Assembly (NCBI RefSeq): GCF_001718315.1
Contig: NZ_CP013363.1
Coordinates: 992,001-1,056,000, forward strand
Length of the DNA stretch: 64,000 bases
Direction of reading: 5' to 3'
Source of the DNA: Burkholderia diffusa
GTDB taxonomy: Bacteria; Pseudomonadota; Gammaproteobacteria; Burkholderiales; Burkholderiaceae
Shown: positions 1 to 8,609 of the stretch, in pieces
Numbering within the stretch: position 1 is the stretch's first letter
How the letters are laid out: each line of letters starts with the position of its first letter
Made by a program: the position numbers and the translations under genes
Notes under the pieces: generated by a model
Seen by the model: the letters and a program-made list of their open reading frames with translations, nothing else
The model's database searches: none
Told to the model about the DNA's origin: nothing

Positions 1-263
1 ATTGCACCGTTGCGGTCGACGATGCGCCCGCGCATCGCGTCGAGCTCGATCGTGCGCTGGTAGCGCTTCTGGCCTTGCCCGACGTAGAAATCCTGGTTCG
101 CGACCTGCACCCAGAAGGCGCGCCCGATCAGCGCGGCGAAACCGAGGGACACCATGATCACGACCAGCTTCGAGCGCCACATCGGCAGGCGCGACGCCAA
201 CATCGGGTGCTTGGTCGCGGCGGCGTACGGATCGGCGGGGTGGGTCTTCTTTTTCACGCTCAT
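1..263 (-). CDS. ftsI: Penicillin-binding protein FtsI, N-terminal part (runs off left edge)
   Basis: The 87 residues visible match the N-terminus of the FtsI/PBP3 septal transpeptidase: a basic cytoplasmic stretch (MSVKKKTHPADPYAAA), one membrane anchor (residues about 30-48, with LVVIMVSLGFAALIGRAFW) and the juxtamembrane motif RGRIVDRNGA, which opens the class B PBP pedestal domain. FtsI cross-links peptidoglycan at the division septum. The transpeptidase domain lies outside the window. The gene begins next to an intergenic region and not behind mraW and ftsL, as it would in a dcw cluster, so it is probably a second ftsI copy. The call is firm; the status as an extra copy is inferred from context. 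Confidence 0.85.
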   Translation of the reverse strand, partial: MSVKKKTHPADPYAAATKHPMLASRLPMWRSKLVVIMVSLGFAALIGRAFWVQVANQDFYVGQGQKRYQRTIELDAMRGRIVDRNGA

Positions 264-615
264 GCAAGGGCCGGGTCGGGCCGCCGGGCGGCGGCAAGTC
301 AGTCGGAATAATGTGATTGTAATAAATGAGTAAACATCATGTGGGGAAAGTATGTTTCGGCCCCGTAAAAGATTCGCGTTTCGACCGGGCGCGCGATTGG
401 ATAAGGCGGTAGAGCGCGACGTCGCGCGCAGGCACGGACGAAGCCGGGATGGATGGGCTGCTCGTTACCGACGCCGCGTTAACCCGGCCCCGATTAATTC
501 GTGGCCGGAAAATAAAAAGCGCCTCAAGAGAGGCGCCGTTATTGATGAATATCGAAATGAATATCGCGGAACTGGAATAAACCCGGAAACTGCAGAGGAT
601 TGCCGTCAAAAATAC
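264..615. other. Intergenic region between ftsI and the small unknown gene
   Basis: No convincing gene is seen. The ftsI-proximal 50 bases are A+T-rich (TGTGATTGTAATAAATGAG, about 312-330) and probably hold the ftsI promoter. The far end carries the terminator of the next minus-strand gene (511-536). Confidence 0.5.
511..536 (-). terminator. Rho-independent terminator of the 115-aa gene
   Basis: Read on the minus strand, the arms GCGCCTC (530-536) and GAGGCGC (519-525) pair around a 4-base TCTT loop. They are followed by a T-rich tail (TTTTTATTTT). It lies 80 bases after the stop of the minus-strand gene at 616-963. Confidence 0.8.
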
Positions 616-963
616 CTATCGCGCGACGGAAATAAATTCATGGTATTCCGGCTCCACCGTGGAACGATCAACCGCCTGCAGGCGCCACGCGCCGTCGGGA
701 TGCTCGCCGGCGAGCACCGCAGGACCTTGTTCGCGCTGCGTCGCGCTGAACGACAGACCCTTCAACTGGCACACGGCATTCCCGCTGTCGGCCGCGCAGA
801 GGGCCATTGCGCCTTCCACGTCCCGAACCTTGCCCCAGCTCGGAATATCGATCCCCTGGTGTGCCTCGCGTGACCACAGCCCCTCGTCGGTATCGACCCA
901 GAGCACCGCGAAGGAGTGACGGGTTGCCGACTCGCTGCCATTAATCCGAATAGTGAGGCGCAT
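616..963 (-). CDS. Small cytoplasmic protein of unknown function (115 aa)
   Basis: No family is recognised. The start is set by a clean AGGAG ribosome binding site 8 bases before ATG. The protein begins MRLTIRINGSESATRHSF and has no signal peptide or membrane segment. It contains SFAVLWVDTDEGLWSREAHQG and ends EPEYHEFISVAR. Its two cysteines (in ALCAADSGNAVCQLKG) are too far apart for a CxxC site. The gene stands alone, with its own terminator downstream and a perfect 7-bp inverted repeat upstream, so it is probably a regulated single-gene unit. Existence as a gene is likely from its ribosome binding site and terminator; the function is unknown. Confidence 0.65.
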   Translation of the reverse strand: MRLTIRINGSESATRHSFAVLWVDTDEGLWSREAHQGIDIPSWGKVRDVEGAMALCAADSGNAVCQLKGLSFSATQREQGPAVLAGEHPDGAWRLQAVDRSTVEPEYHEFISVAR

Positions 964-1613
964 TGGATCGTCTCCTGAAAAAAATGACACATTCGACCGT
1001 TTTGGTTTGACCAGTCTAGATAGACTGCCGTGAAACGCAAGTGATAATCCGCAATAAATCTGAATTGCGCCTATAGGCGTTTCCCGATGAAACGACGTCT
1101 GACGATCCGCCGCGATTGTGGCGTAGCGCGCAAACACAAGCGCAGCATGATCCGCGCGCCGCGACCGACCGTGACGCTTCGCGGACATGCGATGACCCCG
1201 AGAAAGGGCGCGTCGAAGTGTCGCGCCGAAGCGATGGCCCGACGCGCATCGGCCGTCCAGCGACGGAAGCCTCTGAATACTGCCGACCCGACGTTTCAAC
1301 GATTTGACCGCCCGTCCCCCACGACACACTCCGACATTCGCGTACAAATCCTCACACTTTCACGAAACTTTCAGGACAGACTTGCGAGCGATCGAGCCCC
1401 ACACTTGGATTTTCCCGATCCTGTGCCGTGGACGCCCGTCCATGGCGGGCCGCCGCCGCCTCGTGCCAGAGACGCGATCGACGCGATCGCGGGGGCGCGG
1501 CCCCGATCGGGATTGCCGGGGCGCGCGTCGACCCCGGCCCGGTCGACAGCCGTGCGCCGCTCCGCGATCCGGGGCGGCCGCGCCGTCCGGCCGATTCTTC
1601 GAAGGAGACTATC
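964..1613. other. 650-base divergent intergenic region
   Basis: No gene is supported; long open frames on both strands here have biased composition and no ribosome binding sites. The left 120 bases are A+T-richer and hold two palindromes: CAGTCTA-GA-TAGACTG (1012-1027) and CGCCTATAGGCG (1068-1079). The remainder presumably includes the promoter of the plus-strand SDR gene. Confidence 0.5.
1012..1027. promoter_or_regulatory. Perfect inverted repeat, candidate repressor operator
   Basis: CAGTCTA and TAGACTG flank a 2-base centre, 49 bases upstream of the ATG of the 115-aa gene, which is where a repressor would block its promoter. The arm shape (TAGAC/GTCTA) resembles TetR-family operators, but no regulator gene is adjacent. 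Confidence 0.45.
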
Positions 1614-2825
1614 GTGCTGATCTGGAAAACCGCGCTGTCGCTCAACTGGCGCACGAGCCTCGTGTCGCCCGCCAGCGCACCGGTCGCAGCGGCCAACGTC
1701 GGGCGGCTGGTGCTCACCGGCGCCACCGGCTTCATCGGCAGTACCGTGCTGACGGCGCTCGTCAATGCGGGGCTGCTCGAGCGCATCGTATGTGTCGTGC
1801 GTGCGGAGAATCGCGGCCACGCGGTCGCGCGTTTGCGTGAAGCGGCGTTGCGCGCGGGGCTCGCGCCGTACTGGGCATCGCGTCTCGGCGACGCGAACGT
1901 CGCCGTCGGCGCGCTCGGCGACGTGTGGCAGGGCTACGACGCATCGCGTCTCGCGGGCGCGACGCACGTGATTCATTGCGCGGGCCATGCGTCGCCGGCC
2001 GACGGCGCGCATCTGCAGGCGGATATCGCCGATTCGTTGCGCTTTGCCGAGCGGTTCGCGCATGCGCCGCAGCTGCAGCGTTTCGTGTACGTCGGCACCG
2101 CCTACGCGCACGCGGGCCGCGGCGGGGTCGTGTACGAGGCGACGGCCGGCGCGTCGGCGAGCGACGCGGCGCACGGCGACGACGGGTTGCACGGTGCGGT
2201 GCTCGCGGCGGACTACTTGCAAGCGAAGGCGGAAACGGAGCAGCGTCTGCGCGCGCTCGGCCTGCCGCTCGTCGTCGTGCGTCCGTCGCACGTCGTCGGC
2301 CATACGGTGCTCGGCACGCGGCCCGCACCGAATTCGTTCTGGATGTTCCGCGTTGCACATGCGGCGCGGCGCTTCACCGCACGGCCGATGACGCGCATCG
2401 ACATCGTGTCGGTCGACGACGTCGCGCGCGCGACGATGCTGCTGGCCGTGAAGCCGACGCTGATGCACGACGTGTACCACGTGTCGGCCGGCGACGACGC
2501 GCCGCAGGTCGCGCAGATCGTGCGCGCGATGGACGAGGCGGCTGGCATGACGGGCGCGCCGCGCTACGCGGCCTGTGCGCCGGCCGAACTGCCGCTCGTG
2601 GTGCGCGACGTGCTCGGGCGGTCGGATCCGGCGCTCGAACGCGTGATCGGCCGGGCGTTGCAGCGTTGTGCGGAGTTCGCGATGGTCGATCGCGTATTCG
2701 ACAACCGTCGCGTGCGCGACGAAATCGATTTCGAGCCGCTGCCGTTCATCGACTACGTCGAGGAATGCATGCGCACGTCGCGCGGCGTCGCGGTGACGGA
2801 ACTGATGCGCGGCGCGCTGCACTGA
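1614..2825 (+). CDS. Extended short-chain dehydrogenase/reductase (thioester-reductase-like)
   Basis: This 403-aa protein has a Rossmann NAD(P)-binding motif TGATGFIGS near residue 35 and the catalytic YxxxK as YLQAK near residue 205. The downstream sequence VVVRPSHVVGHTVLG is typical of extended SDRs of the epimerase/male-sterility (NAD_binding_4) type. Such enzymes reduce or epimerise nucleotide sugars, or reduce carrier-bound acyl thioesters; the substrate cannot be told here. The start is the GTG at 1614, placed by AAGGAG 8 bases upstream; an upstream ATG in frame would give an implausible basic extension. No carrier protein or adenylation domain is fused or adjacent. Confidence 0.75.
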   Translation: MLIWKTALSLNWRTSLVSPASAPVAAANVGRLVLTGATGFIGSTVLTALVNAGLLERIVCVVRAENRGHAVARLREAALRAGLAPYWASRLGDANVAVGALGDVWQGYDASRLAGATHVIHCAGHASPADGAHLQADIADSLRFAERFAHAPQLQRFVYVGTAYAHAGRGGVVYEATAGASASDAAHGDDGLHGAVLAADYLQAKAETEQRLRALGLPLVVVRPSHVVGHTVLGTRPAPNSFWMFRVAHAARRFTARPMTRIDIVSVDDVARATMLLAVKPTLMHDVYHVSAGDDAPQVAQIVRAMDEAAGMTGAPRYAACAPAELPLVVRDVLGRSDPALERVIGRALQRCAEFAMVDRVFDNRRVRDEIDFEPLPFIDYVEECMRTSRGVAVTELMRGALH

Positions 2826-2901
2826 CGGCCGGCGCGATTCCGGGCCTGCCGGTTCCCTGGGCCGGTTCGCCGCTGCCGGGGAGGTCCGGCGGCGGCAGGC
2901 C

Positions 2902-3342
2902 CTACGATGCGCTGCCGAGTTCGATCAGCCGGTCGAGCGCTCGGTAGATGTCGTCCAGGCCATCCTCGCCGAACCGCGCTTCGAGCTGACGATACTGCTC
3001 GTCGATGCGCGGACCGATTTCGGTCACCAGCTTTCTGCTTTGCGGCGTCAGGCTCACCAGCAGCCGGCGCTGATCTTCCTGCGCGCGCGTGCGCGTAATC
3101 AGACCGTCGCGCTCCATCCGTTCCAGCACGCCCGTGAGACTCGGGCTCAGGATGCAGCAGCGGCGCGCGATCTGACCCGCCTCGAGCGCGTGCGCCGGCT
3201 CGCCGTCGAGCACGCGGATGATCCGCCATTGCTGTTCGGTCAGCGCGAATTCCTTGAGAATGGGGCGGAACAGGCCCATCAGCGTTTCGCGGGCCTCGAG
3301 CAGCAGCATGGCCAGGTTGCGATGGTCGAGCGTACGGTTCAT
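2902..3342 (-). CDS. hpaR: HpaR, MarR-family repressor of the homoprotocatechuate operon
   Basis: This 146-aa MarR-family winged-helix regulator contains the family pattern LTEQQWRIIRVLDGEP, followed by the recognition-helix region (SPSLTGVLERMERDGLI) and the wing (RAQEDQRRLLVSLT). In HpaR proteins the N-terminal LLLEARETLMGLFRPILKEF segment is characteristic. It is divergent from hpaG1 across 160 bases that contain two overlapping palindromes, the expected arrangement for a repressor released by an aromatic intermediate such as homoprotocatechuate. The inducer is known for the family, not shown here. Confidence 0.88.
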   Translation of the reverse strand: MNRTLDHRNLAMLLLEARETLMGLFRPILKEFALTEQQWRIIRVLDGEPAHALEAGQIARRCCILSPSLTGVLERMERDGLITRTRAQEDQRRLLVSLTPQSRKLVTEIGPRIDEQYRQLEARFGEDGLDDIYRALDRLIELGSAS

Positions 3343-3446
3343 CGGGTGGGGTAGAGGTGCAGAGGACGGGGACGCATCAATCTTAACAGCCGATGGTGAC
3401 GAATTTCGTGTATCAGGGTAATCGAGGTTGCGAGCGTTCGATTGTT

Positions 3447-3469
3447 TACTTAAGATGTTAAGTATTAAC
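3447..3469. promoter_or_regulatory. Overlapping palindromes, probable HpaR operator
   Basis: TACTTAA-GATG-TTAAGTA (3447-3464) and GTTAA-GTA-TTAAC (3457-3469) overlap in the divergent hpaR-hpaG1 promoter region, 34-56 bases before the hpaG1 start. Being A+T-rich, symmetrical and next to a MarR regulator, they are the best operator candidate. Confidence 0.65.
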
Positions 3470-3502
3470 GGTGCGCCGCGACGCGCGGCAGGGGAATCAC
3501 GC

Positions 3503-4192
3503 ATGGAGCTGTCTTGCAGGACCGCCGCGGCGCCGCCGCTGCCGATCGCCATCGGGACCGTCTACGGTGCGCTGCTCAACGAGCGTGCTGCGCTCGCCGC
3601 GCTTGGCGACGCCGTGCATGCGCCGCCTTACGGCCGCCCGCCGCAGGCCCCGATCCTTTACATCAAACCGGCCAACACGCATGTGGCCGACGGCGCGGCC
3701 GTCGTGGTGCCGGCGGGCATCGATGCGCTGGAGATCGGCGCGTCGGTGGCCGTCGTCTTCTCGCGGCGCGCGACGCGCGTGCCGGCCGCGCGGGCGCTCG
3801 ACTACGTGCATGGCTTCACGCTTGCCAGCGACGTGTCGGTCCCGCATCCCGACTACTACCGTCCGGCGGTGCGCTTCAAATGTCGCGACGGTTTCTGCCC
3901 GCTGGGGCCGGCAATCGTGCCGGCCGCCGCGCTCGGCGACATCGACGCGATCAGCCTGACGGTGCGGATCGACGGCAGCACCGCGATGTCCGCATCGACC
4001 GCCACGCTGATCCGCCCGGTGCGCGAGCTGATCGCCGACGTGACGGCGTTCATGTCGTTCGCCGCGGGCGACGTGCTGCTGCTCGGCGTCGCGGGTGGCG
4101 CACCGCTTGCCCGCGCGGGAAGCGTGGTCGAGATTACCGCTGCCGGCATCGGCACGTTGCGGCATACGCTGATCGCGGAGGAAGCACGATGA
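3503..4192 (+). CDS. hpaG1: HpaG1, N-terminal-type subunit of the homoprotocatechuate isomerase/decarboxylase
   Basis: This 229-aa protein of the fumarylacetoacetate-hydrolase (FAH) fold corresponds to the N-terminal half of the fused E. coli HpaG. HpaG decarboxylates and isomerises 5-oxo-pent-3-ene-1,2,5-tricarboxylate in the homoprotocatechuate pathway. The family stretch YRPAVRFKCRDGFCPLGPAIV is present. The acidic metal-binding ExE motif of the catalytic half is replaced here (EIGASVAVVFS), as expected for the half without the metal site. The start chosen has GGGGA upstream and gives MELSCRT; a longer in-frame start would enter the operator. Its stop overlaps the hpaG2 start (ATGA), indicating translational coupling. 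Confidence 0.85.
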   Translation: MELSCRTAAAPPLPIAIGTVYGALLNERAALAALGDAVHAPPYGRPPQAPILYIKPANTHVADGAAVVVPAGIDALEIGASVAVVFSRRATRVPAARALDYVHGFTLASDVSVPHPDYYRPAVRFKCRDGFCPLGPAIVPAAALGDIDAISLTVRIDGSTAMSASTATLIRPVRELIADVTAFMSFAAGDVLLLGVAGGAPLARAGSVVEITAAGIGTLRHTLIAEEAR

Positions 4193-4953
4193 AGACGGCG
4201 CGCGTGATCTACAACGGCGCACTGCATGCGGCCGAACCGGCCGGCGACGGCGCGATCCGCCTCGACACGGGGCGCGTGCTCGCCGAAGACGCGGTGATGT
4301 GGCTGCCGCCCGTCGCGCCGCGCACGACATTCGCGCTGGGCCTCAACTACGCGGACCATGCGAAGGAACTCGCGTTCAACGCACCGAGCGAGCCGCTGAT
4401 TTTCCTGAAGGGGCCGAACACGTTCATCGGCCATCGGTCGCACACCGTGCGCCCGGCGGACGCGACACACATGCATTACGAGTGCGAGCTGGCCGTCGTG
4501 ATCGGCCGCCCGGCGCGCAATGTGAGCCGCGCGCAGGCGATCGACTACGTCGCCGGCTACACGGTCGCGAACGACTACGCGATCCGCGATTACCTCGAAA
4601 ACTACTACCGGCCGAACCTGCGCGTGAAGAACCGCGACACCTGCACGCCGCTCGGTCCGTGGTTCGTCGGCCGCGACGAGATCGGCGATGCCGGCGACCT
4701 CATGCTGCGCACGACGGTGAACGGCCGGGAGACGCAGCGCGGCAGCACGCGCGACATGATCTTCGACGTACCCGCGTTGATCGAGCACATCAGCGGTTTC
4801 ATGACGCTCTCGCCGGGCGACCTGATCCTGACCGGTACGCCGGAAGGGCTGGCCGACACGAAGCCGGGCGACGAGGTCGTGACCGAAATCGAAGGAATCG
4901 GCCGGCTCGTGAACACGATCGTCGGCGAAGCAGACTACTATCGCGCCGGCTGA
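4189..4953 (+). CDS. hpaG2: HpaG2, catalytic subunit of 5-oxopent-3-ene-1,2,5-tricarboxylate decarboxylase/HHDD isomerase
   Basis: This 254-aa FAH-family protein is equivalent to the C-terminal half of E. coli HpaG. It carries the metal-binding ExE motif in HYECELAVVIGRPARN, plus FALGLNYADHAKE and the conserved RVKNRDTCTPLGPWFV and LTGTPEGLADTKPGDEV blocks. It acts after HpaE and HpaF to produce 2-hydroxyhepta-2,4-dienedioate for HpaH. It is translationally coupled to hpaG1, and hpaE starts 23 bases further on. The separate G1/G2 genes differ from the fused enteric gene. Confidence 0.92.
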   Translation: MKTARVIYNGALHAAEPAGDGAIRLDTGRVLAEDAVMWLPPVAPRTTFALGLNYADHAKELAFNAPSEPLIFLKGPNTFIGHRSHTVRPADATHMHYECELAVVIGRPARNVSRAQAIDYVAGYTVANDYAIRDYLENYYRPNLRVKNRDTCTPLGPWFVGRDEIGDAGDLMLRTTVNGRETQRGSTRDMIFDVPALIEHISGFMTLSPGDLILTGTPEGLADTKPGDEVVTEIEGIGRLVNTIVGEADYYRAG

Positions 4954-4975
4954 TCCCGTCGCCCAAGGAGAGTAC

Positions 4976-6439
4976 ATGACCATCAAGCACTGGATCGACG
5001 GCCGCGAAGTCGAAAGCCGCGAGACCTTCACGACACTGAATCCCGCGACGGGCGACGTGATCACCGACGTCGCGTCGGGCGGTGAGGCAGAGGTCGACGC
5101 GGCCGTGCGCGCGGCGAAGGAAGCGTTCCCGAAATGGGCGAACACGCCCGCGAAGGAGCGCGCGAAGCTGATGCGCAAGCTCGGCGAGCTGATCGAGAAG
5201 AACGTGCCGATGCTCGCCGCGCTCGAGACGCAGGACACGGGCCTGCCGATCGCGCAGACGAGCAAGCACCTGATTCCGCGCGCGTCCGAGAACTTCAACT
5301 TTTTCGCTGAAGTGTGCGTGCAGATGAACGGCCGCACGTATCCGGTCGACGATCAGATGCTGAACTACACGCTGTACCAGCCGGTCGGCGTGTGCGCGCT
5401 GGTGTCGCCGTGGAACGTGCCGTTCATGACCGCGACGTGGAAGACGGCGCCGTGCCTCGCGCTCGGCAACACGGCCGTGCTGAAGATGTCGGAGCTGTCG
5501 CCGCTGACGGCCGACCAGCTTGGCCGGCTCGCGCTCGAGGCCGGCATTCCGCCAGGTGTGCTGAACGTGGTGCAGGGCTACGGCGCGACCGCCGGCGACG
5601 CGCTGGTGCGCCATCCGGACGTGCGCGCGGTGTCGTTTACGGGCGGCACGGTCACGGGCAAGCGGATCATGGAACGCGCGGGCCTGAAGAAGTATTCGAT
5701 GGAGCTTGGCGGCAAGTCGCCGGTGCTGGTTTTCGACGATGCGGACTTCGACCGAGCACTCGACGCGTCGCTGTTCACGATCTTCTCGATCAACGGCGAG
5801 CGATGCACCGCGGGCTCGCGGATCTTCGTGCAGCGCACGATCTACGACCGCTTCGTGCAGGAGTTCGCGCGCCGCGCGAACAACCTGGTGGTCGGCGACC
5901 CGTCCGATCCGGCGACGCAGCTCGGCGCGATGATCACGCGCCAGCACTGGGAGAAGGTGACCGGCTATATCCGGATCGGCGAGCAGGAAGGCGCGCGCTT
6001 GATGGCAGGCGGCGCGGACAAGCCGGCCGGTCTCGCCGATCATCTGCGCAACGGCAACTTCGTGCGCCCGACCGTGTTCGCGGACGTCGACAACCGGATG
6101 CGCATCGCGCAAGAGGAAATTTTCGGGCCGGTCGCGTGCCTGATCCCGTTCGAGAACGAGGAAGAAGGGTTGCGACTTGCGAACGACACGTCGTACGGGC
6201 TCGCGTCGTACATCTGGACGCAGGACGTCGGCAAGGTGCATCGCCTCGCGCGCGGCATCGAGGCCGGGATGGTGTTCGTGAACAGCCAGAACGTGCGCGA
6301 CCTGCGCCAGCCGTTCGGTGGCGTGAAGGAGTCGGGCACCGGGCGCGAGGGCGGCGAGTACAGCTTCGAGGTGTTCGCGGAAATCAAGAACGTGTGCGTC
6401 TCGATGGGTTCGCATCACATTCCCCGCTGGGGCGTGTAA
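4976..6439 (+). CDS. hpaE: HpaE, 5-carboxymethyl-2-hydroxymuconate semialdehyde dehydrogenase
   Basis: This 487-aa NAD-dependent aldehyde dehydrogenase oxidises the ring-cleavage semialdehyde made by HpaD. The ALDH signatures are all present: LVSPWNVPFM, the glycine motif FTGGTVTGKRI, the catalytic glutamate in MELGGKSP and the catalytic cysteine in NGERCTAGSR. The C-terminal PFGGVKESGTGREGGEYSFE block is typical of HpaE. The start has a good ribosome binding site (AAGGAG, 5 bases before ATG). Length matches the family. It sits between hpaG2 and hpaD, in the usual order. Confidence 0.93.
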   Translation: MTIKHWIDGREVESRETFTTLNPATGDVITDVASGGEAEVDAAVRAAKEAFPKWANTPAKERAKLMRKLGELIEKNVPMLAALETQDTGLPIAQTSKHLIPRASENFNFFAEVCVQMNGRTYPVDDQMLNYTLYQPVGVCALVSPWNVPFMTATWKTAPCLALGNTAVLKMSELSPLTADQLGRLALEAGIPPGVLNVVQGYGATAGDALVRHPDVRAVSFTGGTVTGKRIMERAGLKKYSMELGGKSPVLVFDDADFDRALDASLFTIFSINGERCTAGSRIFVQRTIYDRFVQEFARRANNLVVGDPSDPATQLGAMITRQHWEKVTGYIRIGEQEGARLMAGGADKPAGLADHLRNGNFVRPTVFADVDNRMRIAQEEIFGPVACLIPFENEEEGLRLANDTSYGLASYIWTQDVGKVHRLARGIEAGMVFVNSQNVRDLRQPFGGVKESGTGREGGEYSFEVFAEIKNVCVSMGSHHIPRWGV

Positions 6440-6503
6440 CGGGCGCGGGTCGTTTCGCCGCAGGAACGCGGCCGGAACGCCAGAACGATACGGAGACTTA
6501 ACG

Positions 6504-7352
6504 ATGGGCAAACTGTCCCTCGCCGCGAAGATCACGCACGTGCCGTCGATGTACCTGTCGGAGTTGCCCGGCAGGCATCATGGCTGCCGCGAAGCGGCGA
6601 TCCGCGGCCATCGGTTGATCGGCGAGCGCTGCCGCGCCCTGGGCGTCGACACGATCGTCGTGTCGGATGTGCACTGGCTCGTCAACGCCGGCTATCACGT
6701 GAACTGCAATGCACGATTCGCGGGCACGTACACCAGCAACGAACTGCCGCATTTCATCCGCGACATGCAGTACGCGTATCCGGGCAACCCGGCACTCGGC
6801 CGCCTGATTGCCGAGACGGCCAGCGCGCGCGGCATCGCGACGCGCGCACACGAAATCGACAGCCTCGAACTCGAATACGGCACGCTCGTGCCCATGCGCT
6901 ACATGAACGGCGACCAGCACTTCAAGGTCGTGTCGATCGCGGGCTGGTGCATGTGGCACACGCTCGACGAAAGCCGGCGCTTCGGCGAGGCGCTGCTCGA
7001 GGCGATCGGCAACAGCGATTCGAACGTCGCGTTCCTCGCGAGCGGTTCGCTGTCGCACCGCTTCAACGACAACGGCAGCCCCGAGGAGTCGATCCACCAG
7101 ATCAGCCGCGAATTCTTCCGGCAGGTCGACCTGCGCGTGGTCGAGCTGTGGAAGCAGGGCGACTTCAGAACCTTCTGCGCGATGCTGCCCGAGTACAACA
7201 CGCATTGCCACGGCGAAGGCGGCATGCATGACACGGCGATGTTGCTCGGCCTGCTCGGCTGGGATCGATACGACAAGCCGGTCGAGATCGTCACCGACTA
7301 TTTCGCGAGTTCGGGCACCGGGCAGATCAACGCCCTCTTCCCGCTCGCGTGA
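6504..7352 (+). CDS. hpaD: HpaD, 3,4-dihydroxyphenylacetate 2,3-dioxygenase
   Basis: This 282-aa class III (LigB-type) extradiol dioxygenase opens the homoprotocatechuate ring between C2 and C3 with a non-haem Fe(II). The N-terminal block ITHVPSMYLSELPGRHHGCR and the histidine-bearing VVSDVHWLVNAGYHVN and SGSLSHRFND segments are hallmarks of HpaD. It begins behind CGGAGACTTAACGATG. This is the committing ring-opening step. With no HpaBC hydroxylase nearby, homoprotocatechuate must come from elsewhere or be taken up directly. Confidence 0.93.
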   Translation: MGKLSLAAKITHVPSMYLSELPGRHHGCREAAIRGHRLIGERCRALGVDTIVVSDVHWLVNAGYHVNCNARFAGTYTSNELPHFIRDMQYAYPGNPALGRLIAETASARGIATRAHEIDSLELEYGTLVPMRYMNGDQHFKVVSIAGWCMWHTLDESRRFGEALLEAIGNSDSNVAFLASGSLSHRFNDNGSPEESIHQISREFFRQVDLRVVELWKQGDFRTFCAMLPEYNTHCHGEGGMHDTAMLLGLLGWDRYDKPVEIVTDYFASSGTGQINALFPLA

Positions 7353-7381
7353 GCGCCGCATCATCTATCCGGAGCGTTGCC

Positions 7382-7774
7382 ATGCCACACATCGTCGTCG
7401 AATACACCGCGAACATCCGCGACGACGCGCGCATTCCCGCGCTGCTGCGCACGATCAACGCGACGTTGATCGCGCAGGGCGGCGTGTTTCCGACGGGCGG
7501 CATCCGCTCGCGCGCGATCGAGCTGCAGGATTACTGCGTCGCCGACGGCACCGAAGACGACGCGTTCGTCCACGTGACGCTGAAGATCGGCGCGGGCCGC
7601 AGCGACGAGACGAAGAAGGCCGCGTGCGACGCGCTGTTCGACGCAATCAAGGCCCATTTCGCCGAGCTGTACGCGAAGCGTTACCTGGCGTTGTCGATGG
7701 AGCTGACCGAGTTCAGTGAAAGCGGCTCGTACAAGCACAACAACATTCACGCCCGCTACAAGCGGGCCGGCTGA
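7382..7774 (+). CDS. hpaF: HpaF, 5-carboxymethyl-2-hydroxymuconate delta-isomerase
   Basis: This 130-aa member of the tautomerase superfamily begins [12 protein letters not shown]; the proline exposed after Met removal is the catalytic base in this family. It isomerises the HpaE product. The start at 7382 follows GGAGCGTTGCC; a longer frame is open upstream but would hide the N-terminal proline and is rejected. The C-terminal [17 protein letters not shown] motif is typical. It lies 29 bases after hpaD and 19 before hpaH. Confidence 0.92.
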   Translation: MPHIVVEYTANIRDDARIPALLRTINATLIAQGGVFPTGGIRSRAIELQDYCVADGTEDDAFVHVTLKIGAGRSDETKKAACDALFDAIKAHFAELYAKRYLALSMELTEFSESGSYKHNNIHARYKRAG

Positions 7775-7793
7775 ACCCCATTCCCATCCGATC

Positions 7794-8597
7794 ATGCTCG
7801 AACCTGCCATCATCGACCAGCTCGCGCGGCGTCTGCACGACGCGGAGCGCGAGCGCAAGCAGATCCGCCAGATCTCGCTCGACCATCCCGACATCACGAT
7901 CGACGACGCGTACGCAATCCAGCGCGCGTGGATCACCCTCAAGCTCGCAGAAGGCCGCACGCTCAAGGGGCACAAGATCGGTCTCACGTCGAAGGCGATG
8001 CAGAACACGTCGCAGATCGACGAGCCCGATTACGGCGCGCTGCTCGACGACATGTTTTTCGACGACGGCGGCACGATTCCGACCGGGCGCTTCATCGTGC
8101 CGCGTGTGGAAGTCGAACTCGCGTTCGTGCTCGGCAAGCGGCTCACGGGCCCGAATTGCACGATCTTCGACGTGTACGACGCTGTGGACTACGTAGTGCC
8201 CGCGCTCGAGATCATCGATGCGCGCAGCCAGTCGATCGACCCCGATACGAAGCGGCCGCGCAAGGTGTTCGACACGATCGCCGACAACGCGGCGAACGCG
8301 GGCGTCGTGATCGGCGGGCGGCCGGTGCGGCCGCAGGATGTCGACCTGCGCTGGGTCGCGGCGATCATGTCGCGCAACGGTGTGGTCGAGGAAACGGGCG
8401 TCGCGGCGGGGGTGCTGAACCATCCTGCCAATGGCGTCGCGTGGCTCGCCAATCGGCTGTCGCGCTTCGACGTCGCGCTGGAACCGGGGCAGATCGTGCT
8501 CGGCGGATCGTTTACGCGGCCGTGCGCGGCGCGTGCGGGCGACACGTTCAGCGTCGACTACGGTCCGCTCGGGACGATCCAGTGTCATTTCGAATGA
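7794..8597 (+). CDS. hpaH: HpaH, 2-oxo-hepta-4-ene-1,7-dioate hydratase
   Basis: This 267-aa protein of the FAH-fold hydratase family (relatives MhpD, DmpE, DmpH) adds water to the dienoate from HpaG2. Recognisable blocks are [24 protein letters not shown], the metal-binding [11 protein letters not shown] and [12 protein letters not shown]. The start [11 protein letters not shown] is chosen because it matches family N-termini and follows the hpaF stop by 19 bases. Its product feeds HpaI. Confidence 0.92.
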   Translation: MLEPAIIDQLARRLHDAERERKQIRQISLDHPDITIDDAYAIQRAWITLKLAEGRTLKGHKIGLTSKAMQNTSQIDEPDYGALLDDMFFDDGGTIPTGRFIVPRVEVELAFVLGKRLTGPNCTIFDVYDAVDYVVPALEIIDARSQSIDPDTKRPRKVFDTIADNAANAGVVIGGRPVRPQDVDLRWVAAIMSRNGVVEETGVAAGVLNHPANGVAWLANRLSRFDVALEPGQIVLGGSFTRPCAARAGDTFSVDYGPLGTIQCHFE

Positions 8598-8609
8598 GGT
8601 GAGCGAACG

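Noticed and set aside
1087-1620. 177-codon plus-strand frame in the region before the SDR gene
   Set aside because: Arg/Pro-rich composition, no ribosome binding site and no recognisable motif; treated as intergenic.
1371-2822. Long open frame on the minus strand opposite the SDR gene
   Set aside because: It is antisense to a gene with clear catalytic motifs, is rich in Arg, Ala and His as expected for high-G+C shadow frames, and has no ribosome binding site.
3514-4953. 479-codon plus-strand frame joining parts of hpaG1 and hpaG2, suggesting a fused hpaG
   Set aside because: Its first half is out of frame with hpaG1 and reads as Arg-rich nonsense; only the hpaG2 half is genuine. The true layout is two genes overlapping by ATGA.
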